DNA of 64,000 nt. It comes from Amycolatopsis tolypomycina. Lineage in GTDB: Bacteria > Actinomycetota > Actinomycetes > Mycobacteriales > Pseudonocardiaceae. The position numbers and the translations under genes were made by a program. The first letter of the stretch is position 1. Every line of letters begins with the position of its first letter. This document shows positions 1-9,348 of the stretch, piece after piece. The notes beneath the pieces were generated by a model, which worked only from the letters and a program-made list of their open reading frames with translations, had not been told where the DNA came from and did not search any database. The stretch is from the NCBI RefSeq assembly GCF_900105945.1, contig NZ_FNSO01000002.1:682001-746000 (forward strand). The letters run 5' to 3'.

Positions 1-1003
1 CGTCCGGGTAGAGCGTGCCCTGGACCAGGAACTTGTAGTCGCCCTGGGCCTTGAGGTCGCGCTCGGCCTGCTCGAAGACGCGGATGAACTCGCGGCCGAT
101 GATCTTGCGCTTCTGCTCCGGGTCGGTGACGCCGGCGAGCGCGTCGAGGAACCGCTCGCGGGCGTCGACGGTGACCAGGTTGACCCCGGTGGCGGAGACG
201 AAGTCCTGCTCGACCTGGGTGCGCTCGCCGGCCCGCAGCAGGCCGTGGTCGACGAACACGCAGGTCAGCCGGTCACCGATGGCGCGCTGCACCAAAGCCG
301 CGGCCACGGCGGAGTCGACGCCGCCGGACAGGCCGCAGATCGCGCGGCCGTCGCCGATCTGGTCGCTGATCCGCCTGACCTGCTCCTCGACGATCGACGA
401 CGTCGTCCACTGCGGCTCGATCCCGGCGATGTCGCGCAGGAACCGGCGCAGCACCTCCTGGCCGTGCGGCGAGTGCGCGACCTCCGGGTGGTACTGGACG
501 CCGGCGAAGCGGCGCTCGACGTCTTCGAAGCCGGCGACCGCGGCGCCGTCCGAGGAGGCGGTGACGACCGCGCCCTCGGGGGCCTTGGTGACGCTGTCGT
601 TGTGGCTCATCCAGGCGGGCTGGTGCGCGGGCAGGCCGGCGTGCAGGACACCGCCGTCGCCGGTGACGCGGACCTCGGTGCGGCCGAATTCGCGGACGCC
701 GGTCGGCTCGACGACCCCGCCGAGCGCGCTGGCCAGCAGCTGGTGGCCGTAGCAGATGCCGAACATCGGCACGCCGGCTTCGGTGAGCTTGGGGTCCATG
801 CCCGGCGCGCCTTCGGCGTACACGCTCGAAGGACCACCGGAAAGGATGATGGCCGCGGGGTTCTTCGCGAGGATCTCTTCGGTCGACGCCGTGTGCGGCA
901 CGACCTCCGAGTAAATCTGTGCCTCGCGGACGCGCCGGGCGATCAGCTGCGCGTACTGCGCCCCGAAGTCCACGACGAGAACCGGACCGGTGGGGTTGGG
1001 CAC
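1..1003 (-). CDS. guaA: GMP synthase (glutamine-hydrolysing), N-terminal part
   Basis: Converts XMP to GMP using glutamine and ATP in the cytoplasm, the last step of GMP synthesis. The GTG start is preceded by GGAGG six bases upstream. Residues 1 to about 200 are a class I glutamine amidotransferase domain with the nucleophile motif GICYGHQ and the HPE catalytic motif. The ATP-pyrophosphatase domain follows with the PP-loop SGGVDS. The gene runs off the left edge, so the dimerisation domain is not seen. Together with guaB3 and guaB further right it forms the purine part of the conserved block. No frameshift is visible. Confidence 0.97.
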   Translation of the reverse strand, partial: MPNPTGPVLVVDFGAQYAQLIARRVREAQIYSEVVPHTASTEEILAKNPAAIILSGGPSSVYAEGAPGMDPKLTEAGVPMFGICYGHQLLASALGGVVEPTGVREFGRTEVRVTGDGGVLHAGLPAHQPAWMSHNDSVTKAPEGAVVTASSDGAAVAGFEDVERRFAGVQYHPEVAHSPHGQEVLRRFLRDIAGIEPQWTTSSIVEEQVRRISDQIGDGRAICGLSGGVDSAVAAALVQRAIGDRLTCVFVDHGLLRAGERTQVEQDFVSATGVNLVTVDARERFLDALAGVTDPEQKRKIIGREFIRVFEQAERDLKAQGDYKFLVQGTLYPD

Positions 1004-1111
1004 CTGGCGCCTCCAGACGAGAAGTGGGTTCTGTCCCCATCGTCCCAGGTGGGCTGGGTCACCCGGGATTCAGGGCCGCTCCTGTCCGCGATCGCGCCTA
1101 CGGTCCCCGGT

Positions 1112-1657
1112 ATGGCTGTGAACTGGACGAAGGAACTGACCGACCAGCTCGACTTCCACTGGCAGGTGCACACGCGCCCGAAGCTCGCGGGCCTCACCGA
1201 CGAGGAATACCTCTGGGAGCCGGTCGCCGGGTGCTGGACCGTGCGGCCGCGGAAGTCCGACGACGAACCCGGCACGGGCCCGTTCACCATCGACTTCGCC
1301 TACCCGGAGCCGGCACCCCCGCCGGTCACGACGATCGCCTGGCGGCTCAACCACGTCCTCGTCGGCGTGCTGGGCGCGCGGATCGCGGCGCACTTCGGCG
1401 GCGCGCCGGCGGCCTACGACACCTACCCGTACCCGGGAACGGCCGCGGAAGCGCTGGAGCAGCTCGACGGGTTCTACGCGCAGTGGGTCGCCGGTGTGCG
1501 GTCACTCGACGAGGAGGCCATGGCCCGGCCGTGCGGCCCGGCGGAGGGGCCGTACGGGAAGTACCCGATGACGACGCTGGTGCTGCACATCAACCGGGAG
1601 ATGATCCACCACTGCGCCGAGGTGCTACTGCTGCGCGACCTGTACCGGAGCCGGTAG
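1112..1657 (+). CDS. DinB/DUF664-family protein
   Basis: The 181-residue product looks like a DinB or DUF664 four-helix bundle, a family that includes mycothiol- or bacillithiol-linked thiol transferases and many uncharacterised proteins. Histidines in LNHVLVG and in the C-terminal LHINREMIHH stretch are placed like the three-His metal site of the family. The N-terminal EYLWEPVAGCWTV pattern is also typical. A later ATG was chosen because the longer frame runs antisense through guaA. The last 33 bases overlap the 3' end of the opposing rhomboid gene. Substrate unknown. Confidence 0.8.
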   Translation: MAVNWTKELTDQLDFHWQVHTRPKLAGLTDEEYLWEPVAGCWTVRPRKSDDEPGTGPFTIDFAYPEPAPPPVTTIAWRLNHVLVGVLGARIAAHFGGAPAAYDTYPYPGTAAEALEQLDGFYAQWVAGVRSLDEEAMARPCGPAEGPYGKYPMTTLVLHINREMIHHCAEVLLLRDLYRSR

Positions 1658-2230
1658 CAGCAGGAAGCCCAGGCCGATGCCGAGCAGGGCGGGGAGGCCG
1701 TGGTTGTCGTGGACGACCGTGTCGGCGACGGCCAGCACGGGCACCGCGAAGGCCATGGTCCGGAACTGGACGGGCAGCACCACGCCGTAGCGGCGCGAAG
1801 CCACCATGACGACGGCAGCCAGGCCGCCGATCAGGCCGGTGGTGCACATCGAGTTGCCCGCGCCGACGGGGTTGAGCCAGAGGTAGCTCATGACCTGGCC
1901 GAACAGGCCGCAGCCGAAGTACAGGACGAGCCAGCGAGCACGGCCGAAGACGCGCTCGGCGAGCGTGCCGAACACCGCCAGCCAGACCAGGTTCGACGTC
2001 AGGCCGAACCCCCACCCGTCCTGGAAGAACATGCCGGTGAGCAACCGGTACCACTGGCCGGCGTCGATGCGGGCCGCGTCGCGGTGCATCGCGTCGTACA
2101 GGGGCGGGTGGACCAGCTGCGCGATCCCGCAGGCGAGCGTCACGGCGAACACCGCGGCGGTCAGGTACGGCCGGCGGCGCACCGGGGCGAGGGCCGCGAA
2201 CGGGTTGCGGGATGTGGCGCGCGTGGTCAT
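1625..2230 (-). CDS. Rhomboid-family intramembrane protease
   Basis: A 201-residue integral membrane protein with about six hydrophobic segments. The loop WGFGLTSNLVWL followed by a serine-bearing GNSM motif, and a late HGLPALLG segment, match the Asn, Ser and His positions of rhomboid intramembrane serine proteases. The serine motif is GNSM rather than the usual GxSG, so activity is plausible but not certain. The N-terminal 25 residues are basic and cytoplasmic. It converges with the DinB-like gene, sharing 33 bases, and is separated from the divergent aldehyde dehydrogenase gene by about 136 bases. Substrate unknown. Confidence 0.75.
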   Translation of the reverse strand: MTTRATSRNPFAALAPVRRRPYLTAAVFAVTLACGIAQLVHPPLYDAMHRDAARIDAGQWYRLLTGMFFQDGWGFGLTSNLVWLAVFGTLAERVFGRARWLVLYFGCGLFGQVMSYLWLNPVGAGNSMCTTGLIGGLAAVVMVASRRYGVVLPVQFRTMAFAVPVLAVADTVVHDNHGLPALLGIGLGFLLLPAPVQVAQQ

Positions 2231-2366
2231 GACCGGGAATCTAGGCGTGTCACCGCCGTCGCACCCCCGACGTTTGTCACGAACTCCCCGACGGCTGCCG
2301 CGAAGCCGTGACCCGACCGGGTGGGGGTGCGCCGGTCGGGCCGCCACCCGGATTACGTTGGTACGC

Positions 2367-3812
2367 ATGGACATGATCACCCCCGAGCCGCGCCCCGCCT
2401 GGATCGCCGGCCGCCCCGAAGCGGGCGCCACCACCCTCGTCGTGCACCACCCGTACGACGGCAGCGAGGTCGCCACGGTCGCCGTGCCCGGGCCTGACCA
2501 GGTCGAACGCGCGGTGGCCGCCGCGGCCGCGGTCGCCAAGGAGTTCCGGCGCAGTCCCGCCCACCTGCGTGCGGGCGCGCTCGAGCACGTCTCCCGCGGG
2601 ATCGCCGCGCGGGCCGAGGAGATCGCCGAGGTGATCACCGCCGAAAACGGCAAACCGCTCAAGTGGGCCGAAGCCGAGGTCAAGCGCGCGGTGTCGGTGT
2701 TCCGCATCGCCGCCGAGGAGGCCCGCCGCTTCACCGGCGACGTCCAGCGCCTCGACACCGACCCCGCGGGTGAGGCCCGCCTGGCGCTGACCCGCCGCGT
2801 CCCGCGCGGGCCGGTGCTCGGCATCGCGCCGTTCAACTTCCCGCTCAACCTGGTGGCGCACAAGGTCGCGCCGTCGCTGGCAATCGGCGCGCCGATCGTC
2901 GTCAAGCCCGCGCCGCGGACGCCGCTGGCCGCCCTGATCCTCGGCGAGATCCTGGCCGAGACGGACCTGCCGGAAGGCGCGTTTTCCGTGCTGCCGCTGG
3001 GAAACGAGGAGACACAGGCACTCGTCGCCGACCCGCGGCTGCCCGTGGTGTCGTTCACCGGCTCCGGCCCGGTCGGGTGGTCGCTCAAGGACGCCGCGCC
3101 GCGCAAGCACGTCGTGCTCGAACTCGGCGGCAACGCGGCGGCCGTCGTGCTGCGCGACTGGCCCGACCCCGAAGGCGCCGCGCACCGGATCGCCACCTTC
3201 GGCAACTACCAGGCCGGTCAGTCCTGCATCGCGGTGCAACGGGTGATCGTCGACGCCGCCGTGGCCGAGGAGTTCGTGCCCGCGCTGGTGGAGGCCGTCG
3301 AGTCCCAGCGCACCGGCGACCCGTACGACCGCAACACCGACGTCGGCCCGGTGGTCGACGAAGCCGCCGCCGAGCGGATCGTCGCGTGGATCGACGAGGC
3401 CGTCGCCGCGGGCGCGAAGGTGCTCACCGGCGGCACCCGCGAGGGCGCGACCGTCGCCCCGACGCTGCTCACCGACGTCCCGCCGGACACGAAGGCCTGG
3501 AACGAGGAGATCTTCGGCCCGGTCCTCGCGGTGTCCATTGTGGACGGCGTCGACGAGGCCTTCCGCTCGGTCAACGAATCGGCGTACGGGCTGCAGGCGG
3601 GTGTCTTCACCACCGACGTCCAGCTGGCCTTCCACGCGTCGGCCGAGCTGGAGGTCGGCGGCGTGATCATCGGCGACGTCCCGTCCTACCGCGCCGACCA
3701 GATGCCCTACGGCGGCGTCAAGGGCTCCGGCGTCGGCCGCGAAGGCGTGCTGGCGGCGATGCACGACCTGACCGAGGAACGCGTCACGGTGTTCACCGGC
3801 ATCGACCTTTAA
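2367..3812 (+). CDS. NAD(P)-dependent aldehyde dehydrogenase
   Basis: A cytoplasmic aldehyde dehydrogenase of 481 residues, the normal family length. The coenzyme-binding FTGSGPVG, the general-base glutamate in LELGGN and the nucleophilic cysteine in GQSC are all present, as is the EEIFGPV motif. Closest in style to NADP-type glyceraldehyde-3-phosphate or semialdehyde dehydrogenases; the real substrate cannot be read from sequence. The ATG at 2367 gives a natural N-terminus, while the longer frame upstream is antisense to the rhomboid gene. The stop codon overlaps that of the opposing oxidase gene by four bases. Confidence 0.93.
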   Translation: MDMITPEPRPAWIAGRPEAGATTLVVHHPYDGSEVATVAVPGPDQVERAVAAAAAVAKEFRRSPAHLRAGALEHVSRGIAARAEEIAEVITAENGKPLKWAEAEVKRAVSVFRIAAEEARRFTGDVQRLDTDPAGEARLALTRRVPRGPVLGIAPFNFPLNLVAHKVAPSLAIGAPIVVKPAPRTPLAALILGEILAETDLPEGAFSVLPLGNEETQALVADPRLPVVSFTGSGPVGWSLKDAAPRKHVVLELGGNAAAVVLRDWPDPEGAAHRIATFGNYQAGQSCIAVQRVIVDAAVAEEFVPALVEAVESQRTGDPYDRNTDVGPVVDEAAAERIVAWIDEAVAAGAKVLTGGTREGATVAPTLLTDVPPDTKAWNEEIFGPVLAVSIVDGVDEAFRSVNESAYGLQAGVFTTDVQLAFHASAELEVGGVIIGDVPSYRADQMPYGGVKGSGVGREGVLAAMHDLTEERVTVFTGIDL

Positions 3813-5305
3813 CTGACCACGCCCTGCCCGAACCGGAAGACGTTGAGCGGGTCGTACTTCTGCGCGACCTCCTGCAGCCGCTTCGCGTTGTCGCCGTAGT
3901 AGGCGGTCTTCCAGTCGGGCAGGGCCGGGTCGATGTAGTTGACGTACCCGCCGCCCGCGCCGGCCGCGGCGAGCCCGGTCACGACGTCGCCGACAGACTG
4001 CGTGACCTTCGCCCGGGTCTTGGCCGTCGCCGTCGCGTAGACCTGCACGCTGGCCAGCGCGTCGCGGTGCCAGAACGCGGTGGCGTCCTTGGCCGGCCCG
4101 GCCACCGCGCCGCCGAGCCCGTCGATCAGCAGGTCCATGCCCGGCCGGCCGTCGGCGACCGCGACGAGCTTCGCGGCGTCGACCGGGGTGGTGATGATCC
4201 GCGACGACGCGACGAACGACTGGCGGTTCGAGCTGCCCTCGAAGTACTTCATGGCACCCGGGTAGTCCAGGGTCTTCACCACGCGCTGCGTCGGCCGGGC
4301 GCCCGCGTTGGTGGTCAGGTTGTTGAGCAGCGTGGTCAGCCCGGCGGTGTCCCCGACGTAGCAGCCGCCGACGCGGCACTGCACCGGCGACCCGCCCGAG
4401 AGCACCAGGTTCGCCCAGAGCTCCGGCGGCATCGCGGCGATCCACTGCTGCCACGCGGCGAGCACGCCGGCGCCCGACCCGGCCGGGAAGTGCAGCGAGA
4501 ACACGGTCAGCTGCGGCGGCGCCGGCTCGGTGTCGAAGGTGAACTCGGTGACGACGCCGAAGTTGCCGCCACCCCCGCCGCGCAGGGCCCAGAACAGGTC
4601 CGGTTCGGAGCCGGCGGAGGCGGTGAGCATCCGGCCGTCGGCCGTGACGACCTGCGCGGAGCTCAGGTGGTCGCAGGTGAGGCCGTACTTGCGGGCGAGC
4701 ACGCCGATGCCGCCGCCGAGGGTCAGCCCGGCGATCCCGACGGTCGGGCAGGACCCGGCGGGCAGCGCGCGCCCGGCCCGCGCCAGGCCGGCGTACACGT
4801 CCTTCAGCTTCGCGCCCGCGCCGATCACGGCCTTGCCGCCCTGGACGTCGACCTTGTTCAGCGCGGCCACGTCGATGACCAGCCCGCCCTGGGGCACGGA
4901 GTAGCCGGCGTAGCTGTGGCCGCCGCTGCGCGCGGCGATGGTGACACGCCCGGCGGCCGCCTTCAGGCAGGCCTGGACGTCCTCGGGGGTGGCCACGGTC
5001 GCGACGGCCACCGGGTTGTTGCCGTCGAAGAGCTGGTTGAACCCGTGCTTGGCGGTCTCGTAGCCGTCGGCGCCCGGGCGCAGCAGGCTGCCGGTCAGCT
5101 GGGAGCGCAGGTCGTCCCAGTTCGGCGGCGCGGTGGGCAGCCGGCTGGTGGGCGGAGTGGACGTGGCGGGCGCCGGCGCGGTCGAGGCGACCGGGGCCGG
5201 GGGCGACTGCGGACCGCACGCGGCGACGACGGCACCGGCGGCCGAGACGCCGGCGATCCGCAGGAACGCCCGCCGGGGGACGCCCTGGTCGTGCTCACTG
5301 TCCAC
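3809..5305 (-). CDS. Exported FAD-linked oxidase with BBE domain
   Basis: Berberine-bridge-type (GOOX-like) flavin oxidase of 498 residues. The N-terminus has a twin-arginine motif (R11 R12 AFLR), a hydrophobic stretch and a lipobox ending at Cys30, so it is probably a Tat-exported lipoprotein. His130 in RSGGHSY and Cys186 in GSCPTVG occupy the two positions that bind FAD covalently in bicovalent members. The C-terminal YDPLNVFRFGQG segment is the BBE domain. The GTG start is backed by GAGGAG six bases upstream. Likely oxidises a sugar or alcohol outside the membrane; substrate unknown. Confidence 0.9.
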   Translation of the reverse strand: MDSEHDQGVPRRAFLRIAGVSAAGAVVAACGPQSPPAPVASTAPAPATSTPPTSRLPTAPPNWDDLRSQLTGSLLRPGADGYETAKHGFNQLFDGNNPVAVATVATPEDVQACLKAAAGRVTIAARSGGHSYAGYSVPQGGLVIDVAALNKVDVQGGKAVIGAGAKLKDVYAGLARAGRALPAGSCPTVGIAGLTLGGGIGVLARKYGLTCDHLSSAQVVTADGRMLTASAGSEPDLFWALRGGGGGNFGVVTEFTFDTEPAPPQLTVFSLHFPAGSGAGVLAAWQQWIAAMPPELWANLVLSGGSPVQCRVGGCYVGDTAGLTTLLNNLTTNAGARPTQRVVKTLDYPGAMKYFEGSSNRQSFVASSRIITTPVDAAKLVAVADGRPGMDLLIDGLGGAVAGPAKDATAFWHRDALASVQVYATATAKTRAKVTQSVGDVVTGLAAAGAGGGYVNYIDPALPDWKTAYYGDNAKRLQEVAQKYDPLNVFRFGQGVVS

Positions 5306-5377
5306 AGCGGACTCCTCGGTGCCGGGAACGCCCAGTGTAGAGCGGGCGCAAGCCGTTCACCGGGCGGAACGGACCGG

Positions 5378-6085
5378 TCACGCCCAGGCCGGGAGCCGGG
5401 GCACGGCGCCGTCGAGGGCCGCGCCGTCGGAGCGCCCGCTGAGCCAGGCGAGCAGCGCCCCGGCCGACCCGCGGACGGTCGCCTTCGGAGCGGTGCCCAT
5501 CGTCCACTCGAACCCGTCGGCGGCCAGGCGCAGGGCCGGCAGGTGGGCACCGCGCGAGACGACGGCGTGCTGCACGACGTCCTCGGTGAGCGGCCCGAGC
5601 AGCGCCAGCACGCGGTCGAGGTCGTAGCCCCGGTCGAGGTCGGCGAGGTGGATGGTGAGCTCGGACAGCCGCATCCGCGCCACGACGGCCCCGGTGACGG
5701 GCGCACCCTGGCGGTTGCGGGCTTCGCGCGCCCAGGCGTCGTCCGGCATCCCGGCGGCGTACTGCTCGAACCGCCCGGCGGCCGCGACGAAGTCGGCGAG
5801 CAGCGCACCGGCCGCTTGCCGCGAGCTGGTTTCGATGTCCTGCTCGCGCGCCTCGGCGCTGGGGTACATCGGGGTCTCGACACCGGTGTTCGCCCAGGTC
5901 AGCAGGTTGCGCAGACCATCGGCATTGCGGGCGACGTGCGCGAGCACGTGGGCACGCGACCAGCCGGGCAACGCACTGGGGGCGCGCAGTTCGGGTTCAC
6001 CGAGGGCGCCGATGGCCAGCGCCCATTCGTCGTCGAGCTTCCGGATGCCGTCGAGCAGTGCGTGTGCCTTCTCGCATGCCGTCAC
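5378..6085 (-). CDS. Maleylpyruvate isomerase family (mycothiol-dependent) enzyme
   Basis: The 235-residue product has the DinB-like N-terminal bundle of mycothiol-dependent maleylpyruvate isomerases, with GWSRAHVLAHVARNADG near residues 41-57 and RMRLSELTIHLADLDRG near 135-151, whose His and Glu residues form the metal site. The C-terminal part resembles the MDMPI C domain. Many actinobacterial members have no known substrate and may be thiol transferases or detoxifying enzymes. It lies 10 bases downstream of the GMC oxidoreductase on the same strand, so the two are probably cotranscribed. Confidence 0.85.
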   Translation of the reverse strand: MTACEKAHALLDGIRKLDDEWALAIGALGEPELRAPSALPGWSRAHVLAHVARNADGLRNLLTWANTGVETPMYPSAEAREQDIETSSRQAAGALLADFVAAAGRFEQYAAGMPDDAWAREARNRQGAPVTGAVVARMRLSELTIHLADLDRGYDLDRVLALLGPLTEDVVQHAVVSRGAHLPALRLAADGFEWTMGTAPKATVRGSAGALLAWLSGRSDGAALDGAVPRLPAWA

Positions 6086-6095
6086 GGCCCCGAGT

Positions 6096-7805
6096 CTAGG
6101 ACCGCCGGAGGGCCGCCGGGGCGTCCGCGGGGACCGCCGGGTTCTTCGGCGCGATCGGCTCCAGCCGCACGTACGGCGCCTCCTGCGCCGGCCGCTGGTC
6201 CGGCTCGCCCTTGTTCGGCCAGAACGAAAACGCGCGCTCCGCCTGGGCCGTGATCGTCAGCGACGGGTTCACGCCCAGGTTGGCCGTGATCGCCGCGCCG
6301 TCCACCACCGACAGGCCCGGGTAGCCGAACACTCGGTGGTACGGGTCGATGACGCCCTCCTCCGCGCTGGCCCCGATCGGGACGCCGCCGATGAAGTGGG
6401 CCGTCAGGGGGATGTCGAAGATCTCGCCCCACGTGCCGCCCGCCATGCCGCCGATGCGCTCGGCCGTGCGCTCGTTCGCCTCGTGGCCGGCCGGGATGAA
6501 GCTCGGGTTCGGCTCGCCGTGGCCCTGCTTGGACGTGTACTTGCGCCGCCCGAAGAGGCCCCGTTTCGTGTACGTCGTGATCGAGTTGTCCAGGCTCTGC
6601 ATCACCAGCAGGATCACCGTGCGCTCGCTCCAGCGGTAGCCGTTGAGCAGCTTCGCCGCCTGGACCGGGTGCTTGAGCATGAACGTGACGGCCTGCCGCC
6701 AGCGCGGCACCGGCGAGGCGCCGTCCGTCGCGATCGTCTGCAGCAGGCTCATCGCGTTGCTGCCCTTGCCGTACCGCACCGGCTCGATGTGGGTGTTCTC
6801 GTCCGGGTGGATCGACGACGTGATCGCGACGCCGCGGCTGAAGTTCCGGCTCTCGTCGACGTCGGTCCGGGCCGCGCCGATGATCGCTTCGGAGTTCGTG
6901 CGGGTCAGCTCGCCGAGCCGGCGCGAAAGCCGGGGCAGCGTGCCCGTGTCCTTCATCCTGTGCAGCAGGTTCTGGGTACCCCACGTCCCCGCCGCGAAGA
7001 CGACCTTCTCGGCCGTGATCGTCGTCCGGAACTTCTTCGAAGTCGTCCCGGTCTTCTTGAGGCCGACTTCGTAGCCGCCGTCGACCGGCCGCACCGAGGT
7101 CACCGTCGTCAGCGGGATGACCTGCGCGCCGTCCTGCTCGGCGAGGTAGAGGTAGTTCTTGACCAGCGTGTTCTTCGCCCCGACACGGCAGCCCGTCATG
7201 CACGAGCCGCACTCCGTGCAGCCGACGCGCGAAGGGCCGGCGCCGCCGAAGTACGGGTCCGCCGCCTTCTCCCCCGGCTTGCCGAAGTAGACACCCACCG
7301 GCGTCGGGTGGAACGAATCGGCGACGCCCATGTCCTTCGCGACCTCGCGCATCACGACGTCCGACGGCGTGATCGTCGGGTTCGTGACGACGCCCAGCAT
7401 CCGGCTCGCCTGGTCGTAGTGCGGCGCGAGCTCGGCTTCCCAGTCGGTGATGTGCGCCCACTGCCGGTCGCGGTAGAACGGCTTGAGCGGCCGGTACAGC
7501 GTGTTCGCGTAGACGAGCGAACCGCCGCCGACACCGGCGCCCGCCAGCACCATGACGTCGTTGAGCATGTGGATGCGCTGGATGCCGTAGCAGCCGACCT
7601 GCGGCGCCCACAGGTAGCGTTTGAGGTCCCACGACGTCTTCGCGAACTCGTCGTCGGCGAACCTGCGCCCGGCCTCGATGACGGCTACCCGGTAGCCCTT
7701 CTCGGTGAGCCGCAGCGCCGCGACGCTGCCGCCGAACCCCGACCCCACCACGACGACGTCGTAGTCGGGGCCACCCGCACTGGTGGTGGTGTTACTGGCA
7801 GTCAC
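6096..7805 (-). CDS. GMC-family flavin oxidoreductase (ChoD-like)
   Basis: A 569-residue GMC oxidoreductase with the dinucleotide-binding VVGSGFGGS at residues 19-27 and the family signature around GAGVGGGSLVYAN. It lies beside guaB3 as choD does in mycobacteria, so it is probably the ChoD-like enzyme often labelled cholesterol oxidase. It also carries a cysteine cluster, C196-x2-C199-x2-C202-x3-C206, like a 4Fe-4S binding motif, which simple oxygen-dependent GMC oxidases lack. This suggests an electron acceptor other than oxygen. No signal peptide is seen. The start is GTG. Sterol activity is not shown by the sequence. Confidence 0.88.
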   Translation of the reverse strand: MTASNTTTSAGGPDYDVVVVGSGFGGSVAALRLTEKGYRVAVIEAGRRFADDEFAKTSWDLKRYLWAPQVGCYGIQRIHMLNDVMVLAGAGVGGGSLVYANTLYRPLKPFYRDRQWAHITDWEAELAPHYDQASRMLGVVTNPTITPSDVVMREVAKDMGVADSFHPTPVGVYFGKPGEKAADPYFGGAGPSRVGCTECGSCMTGCRVGAKNTLVKNYLYLAEQDGAQVIPLTTVTSVRPVDGGYEVGLKKTGTTSKKFRTTITAEKVVFAAGTWGTQNLLHRMKDTGTLPRLSRRLGELTRTNSEAIIGAARTDVDESRNFSRGVAITSSIHPDENTHIEPVRYGKGSNAMSLLQTIATDGASPVPRWRQAVTFMLKHPVQAAKLLNGYRWSERTVILLVMQSLDNSITTYTKRGLFGRRKYTSKQGHGEPNPSFIPAGHEANERTAERIGGMAGGTWGEIFDIPLTAHFIGGVPIGASAEEGVIDPYHRVFGYPGLSVVDGAAITANLGVNPSLTITAQAERAFSFWPNKGEPDQRPAQEAPYVRLEPIAPKNPAVPADAPAALRRS

Positions 7806-7959
7806 AGGTGGAGCGTAACTCCGGCTCCGCGTTCTGACCAGAGGTAAGTTACTCGCCGGTCATGCTTGTCCGACGACAACAGTGGGTAATCTCAGTACTG
7901 GTCGATGTCCACGTCGGCGAATCACCGCCGGTCGGGACACAAGGGCGGCAGACACCACC

Positions 7960-8154
7960 ATGAGCCCACGAACGCTCACCGGTTGGCGCAAGTCGAGCCA
8001 CAGCCACTTCGAAGAGAACGCCTGCGTCGAGATCGGCACCGGACCCGGGATCGTCGGGATCCGGGACACCAAGCAAGCGGCGCCCCGGCCCGTCCTCGTC
8101 TGCTCCGCGGCCGCCTTCGCGGCGTTCCGCGAGCACCTCACCGCCGGACGGTGA
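7960..8154 (+). CDS. DUF397 domain protein
   Basis: A 64-residue DUF397 protein with the characteristic GWRKSSHS opening, a central CVEI and a C-terminal hydrophobic stretch ending FAAFREHLTAG. In Streptomyces and relatives such proteins usually sit next to a helix-turn-helix regulator and belong to regulator/antiregulator pairs. Here no such partner lies next to it, as both neighbours are metabolic genes. The ATG at 7960 gives the usual N-terminus; an upstream in-frame ATG would add 26 atypical residues. No strong ribosome-binding site is seen. The last 17 bases overlap the opposing guaB3 gene. Confidence 0.85.
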   Translation: MSPRTLTGWRKSSHSHFEENACVEIGTGPGIVGIRDTKQAAPRPVLVCSAAAFAAFREHLTAGR

Positions 8155-9271
8155 GGCCCACCCGCTGGAACTCCTTGAGGTCCGAGTAACCCGTCTTCGC
8201 CATCGCGCGGCGAAGCGCCCCGAAGAGGTTGACCACGCCTTCCGCGTCCGAGGACGGCCCGAACAGCAGGGTCTTGAGGTCCACGGCGTAGTCGGGGCCG
8301 GCCGCCACGCGCGAGCGCGGCAGTGACGGGTGCGCCGCGGCCGCCGTCCAGTACAGGCCCTGACCGGGCGCGTCCGAGGCGGCGGCCAGCGGGGAGCCGA
8401 GCATGACGGCGTCCGCGCCGCACGCGATGGCCTTGGCGATGTCGCCCGACACCGTCATGCCGCCGTCGGCGAGCACGTGCACGTACCGGCCGCCCGTCTC
8501 GTCGAGGTAGTCGCGGCGGGCGGCCGCGGCGTCGATGATCGCGGTGGCCATCGGGACGCCGATGCCGAGCACGCGGTCGGTGCTCGTCACGCCCGGCGTG
8601 TAGCCGTGGCCGACGATGACACCGGCCGCGCCGGTGCGCATGAGGTGCATCGCGGTGCGGTAGTCGCTGACCCCGCCGGCGATGACGGGGACGTCGAGGC
8701 GGCCGATGAACTCCTTGAGGTTCAGCGGCTCGGCGTCGCGCTGGACGTGCTCGGCGGAGATGATCGTGCCCTGCACGACGAGGATCTCGACGCCGGCCGC
8801 GATCAGGTCGGGCGTCAGCTCGGCGGCGTGCTGCGGGCTGACCCGCGCGGCCACCGTGACGCCGGATTCGCGGACGGTCTTGATGGCCTCGGTCAGCAGG
8901 TCGAGCCGGATCGGCGCGGCGTGCAGCTCCTGGAGGACACGCCCGACGGCGGTCGGGTCCTCGAGGTCCTCGGCCGCGCGGACGAGCTGGAAGATGGCGT
9001 CCTCGACGTTCGCGTGCCGCGCCCAGAGTCCTTCGGCGTTGAGCACGCCCAGGCCGCCGAGCTCACCGACGGCGACCGCGGTGCCGGGCGAGACGATCGC
9101 GTCGGTCGGGTGCGTGACGAGCGGCAGGTCGAACCGGTAGGCGTCGATCTGCCAGGCGGTGGACACCACCGAGGACGAGCGCGTCCGCCGCGAGGGCACG
9201 ATCTCGACGTCATCGAGGTCATACGCCCGCCGCGCGGTGCGGCCCATCCCGATCTCGACCAGGTCCCGCAC
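8138..9271 (-). CDS. guaB3: GuaB3 family IMP dehydrogenase-like protein
   Basis: A 377-residue TIM-barrel protein of the GuaB3 family (like Rv3410c). It has the family-style N-terminus with DLDDVEIVPSRRTRSS and glycine-rich phosphate-binding turns including VIAGGVSDY, but no CBS domains. Its active-site loop lacks the GSICTT cysteine seen in GuaB in this window, so ordinary IMP dehydrogenase chemistry is doubtful. GuaB3 proteins have been linked to GMP reductase activity in some bacteria. The GTG start has GGAGG about six bases upstream. It sits between the GMC oxidoreductase and guaB, as in mycobacteria. Confidence 0.92.
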   Translation of the reverse strand: MRDLVEIGMGRTARRAYDLDDVEIVPSRRTRSSSVVSTAWQIDAYRFDLPLVTHPTDAIVSPGTAVAVGELGGLGVLNAEGLWARHANVEDAIFQLVRAAEDLEDPTAVGRVLQELHAAPIRLDLLTEAIKTVRESGVTVAARVSPQHAAELTPDLIAAGVEILVVQGTIISAEHVQRDAEPLNLKEFIGRLDVPVIAGGVSDYRTAMHLMRTGAAGVIVGHGYTPGVTSTDRVLGIGVPMATAIIDAAAARRDYLDETGGRYVHVLADGGMTVSGDIAKAIACGADAVMLGSPLAAASDAPGQGLYWTAAAAHPSLPRSRVAAGPDYAVDLKTLLFGPSSDAEGVVNLFGALRRAMAKTGYSDLKEFQRVGLTVRR

Positions 9272-9348
9272 GTGAAGCCTCCTCCGACGACGACAATCTG
9301 CCGTGCCCCATTGTCGCTAGGCCGCGTGGGTGACCTGCGCACGGGGGT

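Noticed and set aside
2277..5219. A long leftward open frame of 980 codons
   Set aside because: It is antisense to the aldehyde dehydrogenase and runs out of frame through the FAD oxidase; its residues are Arg/Ala/Gly-rich as in high-GC shadow frames.
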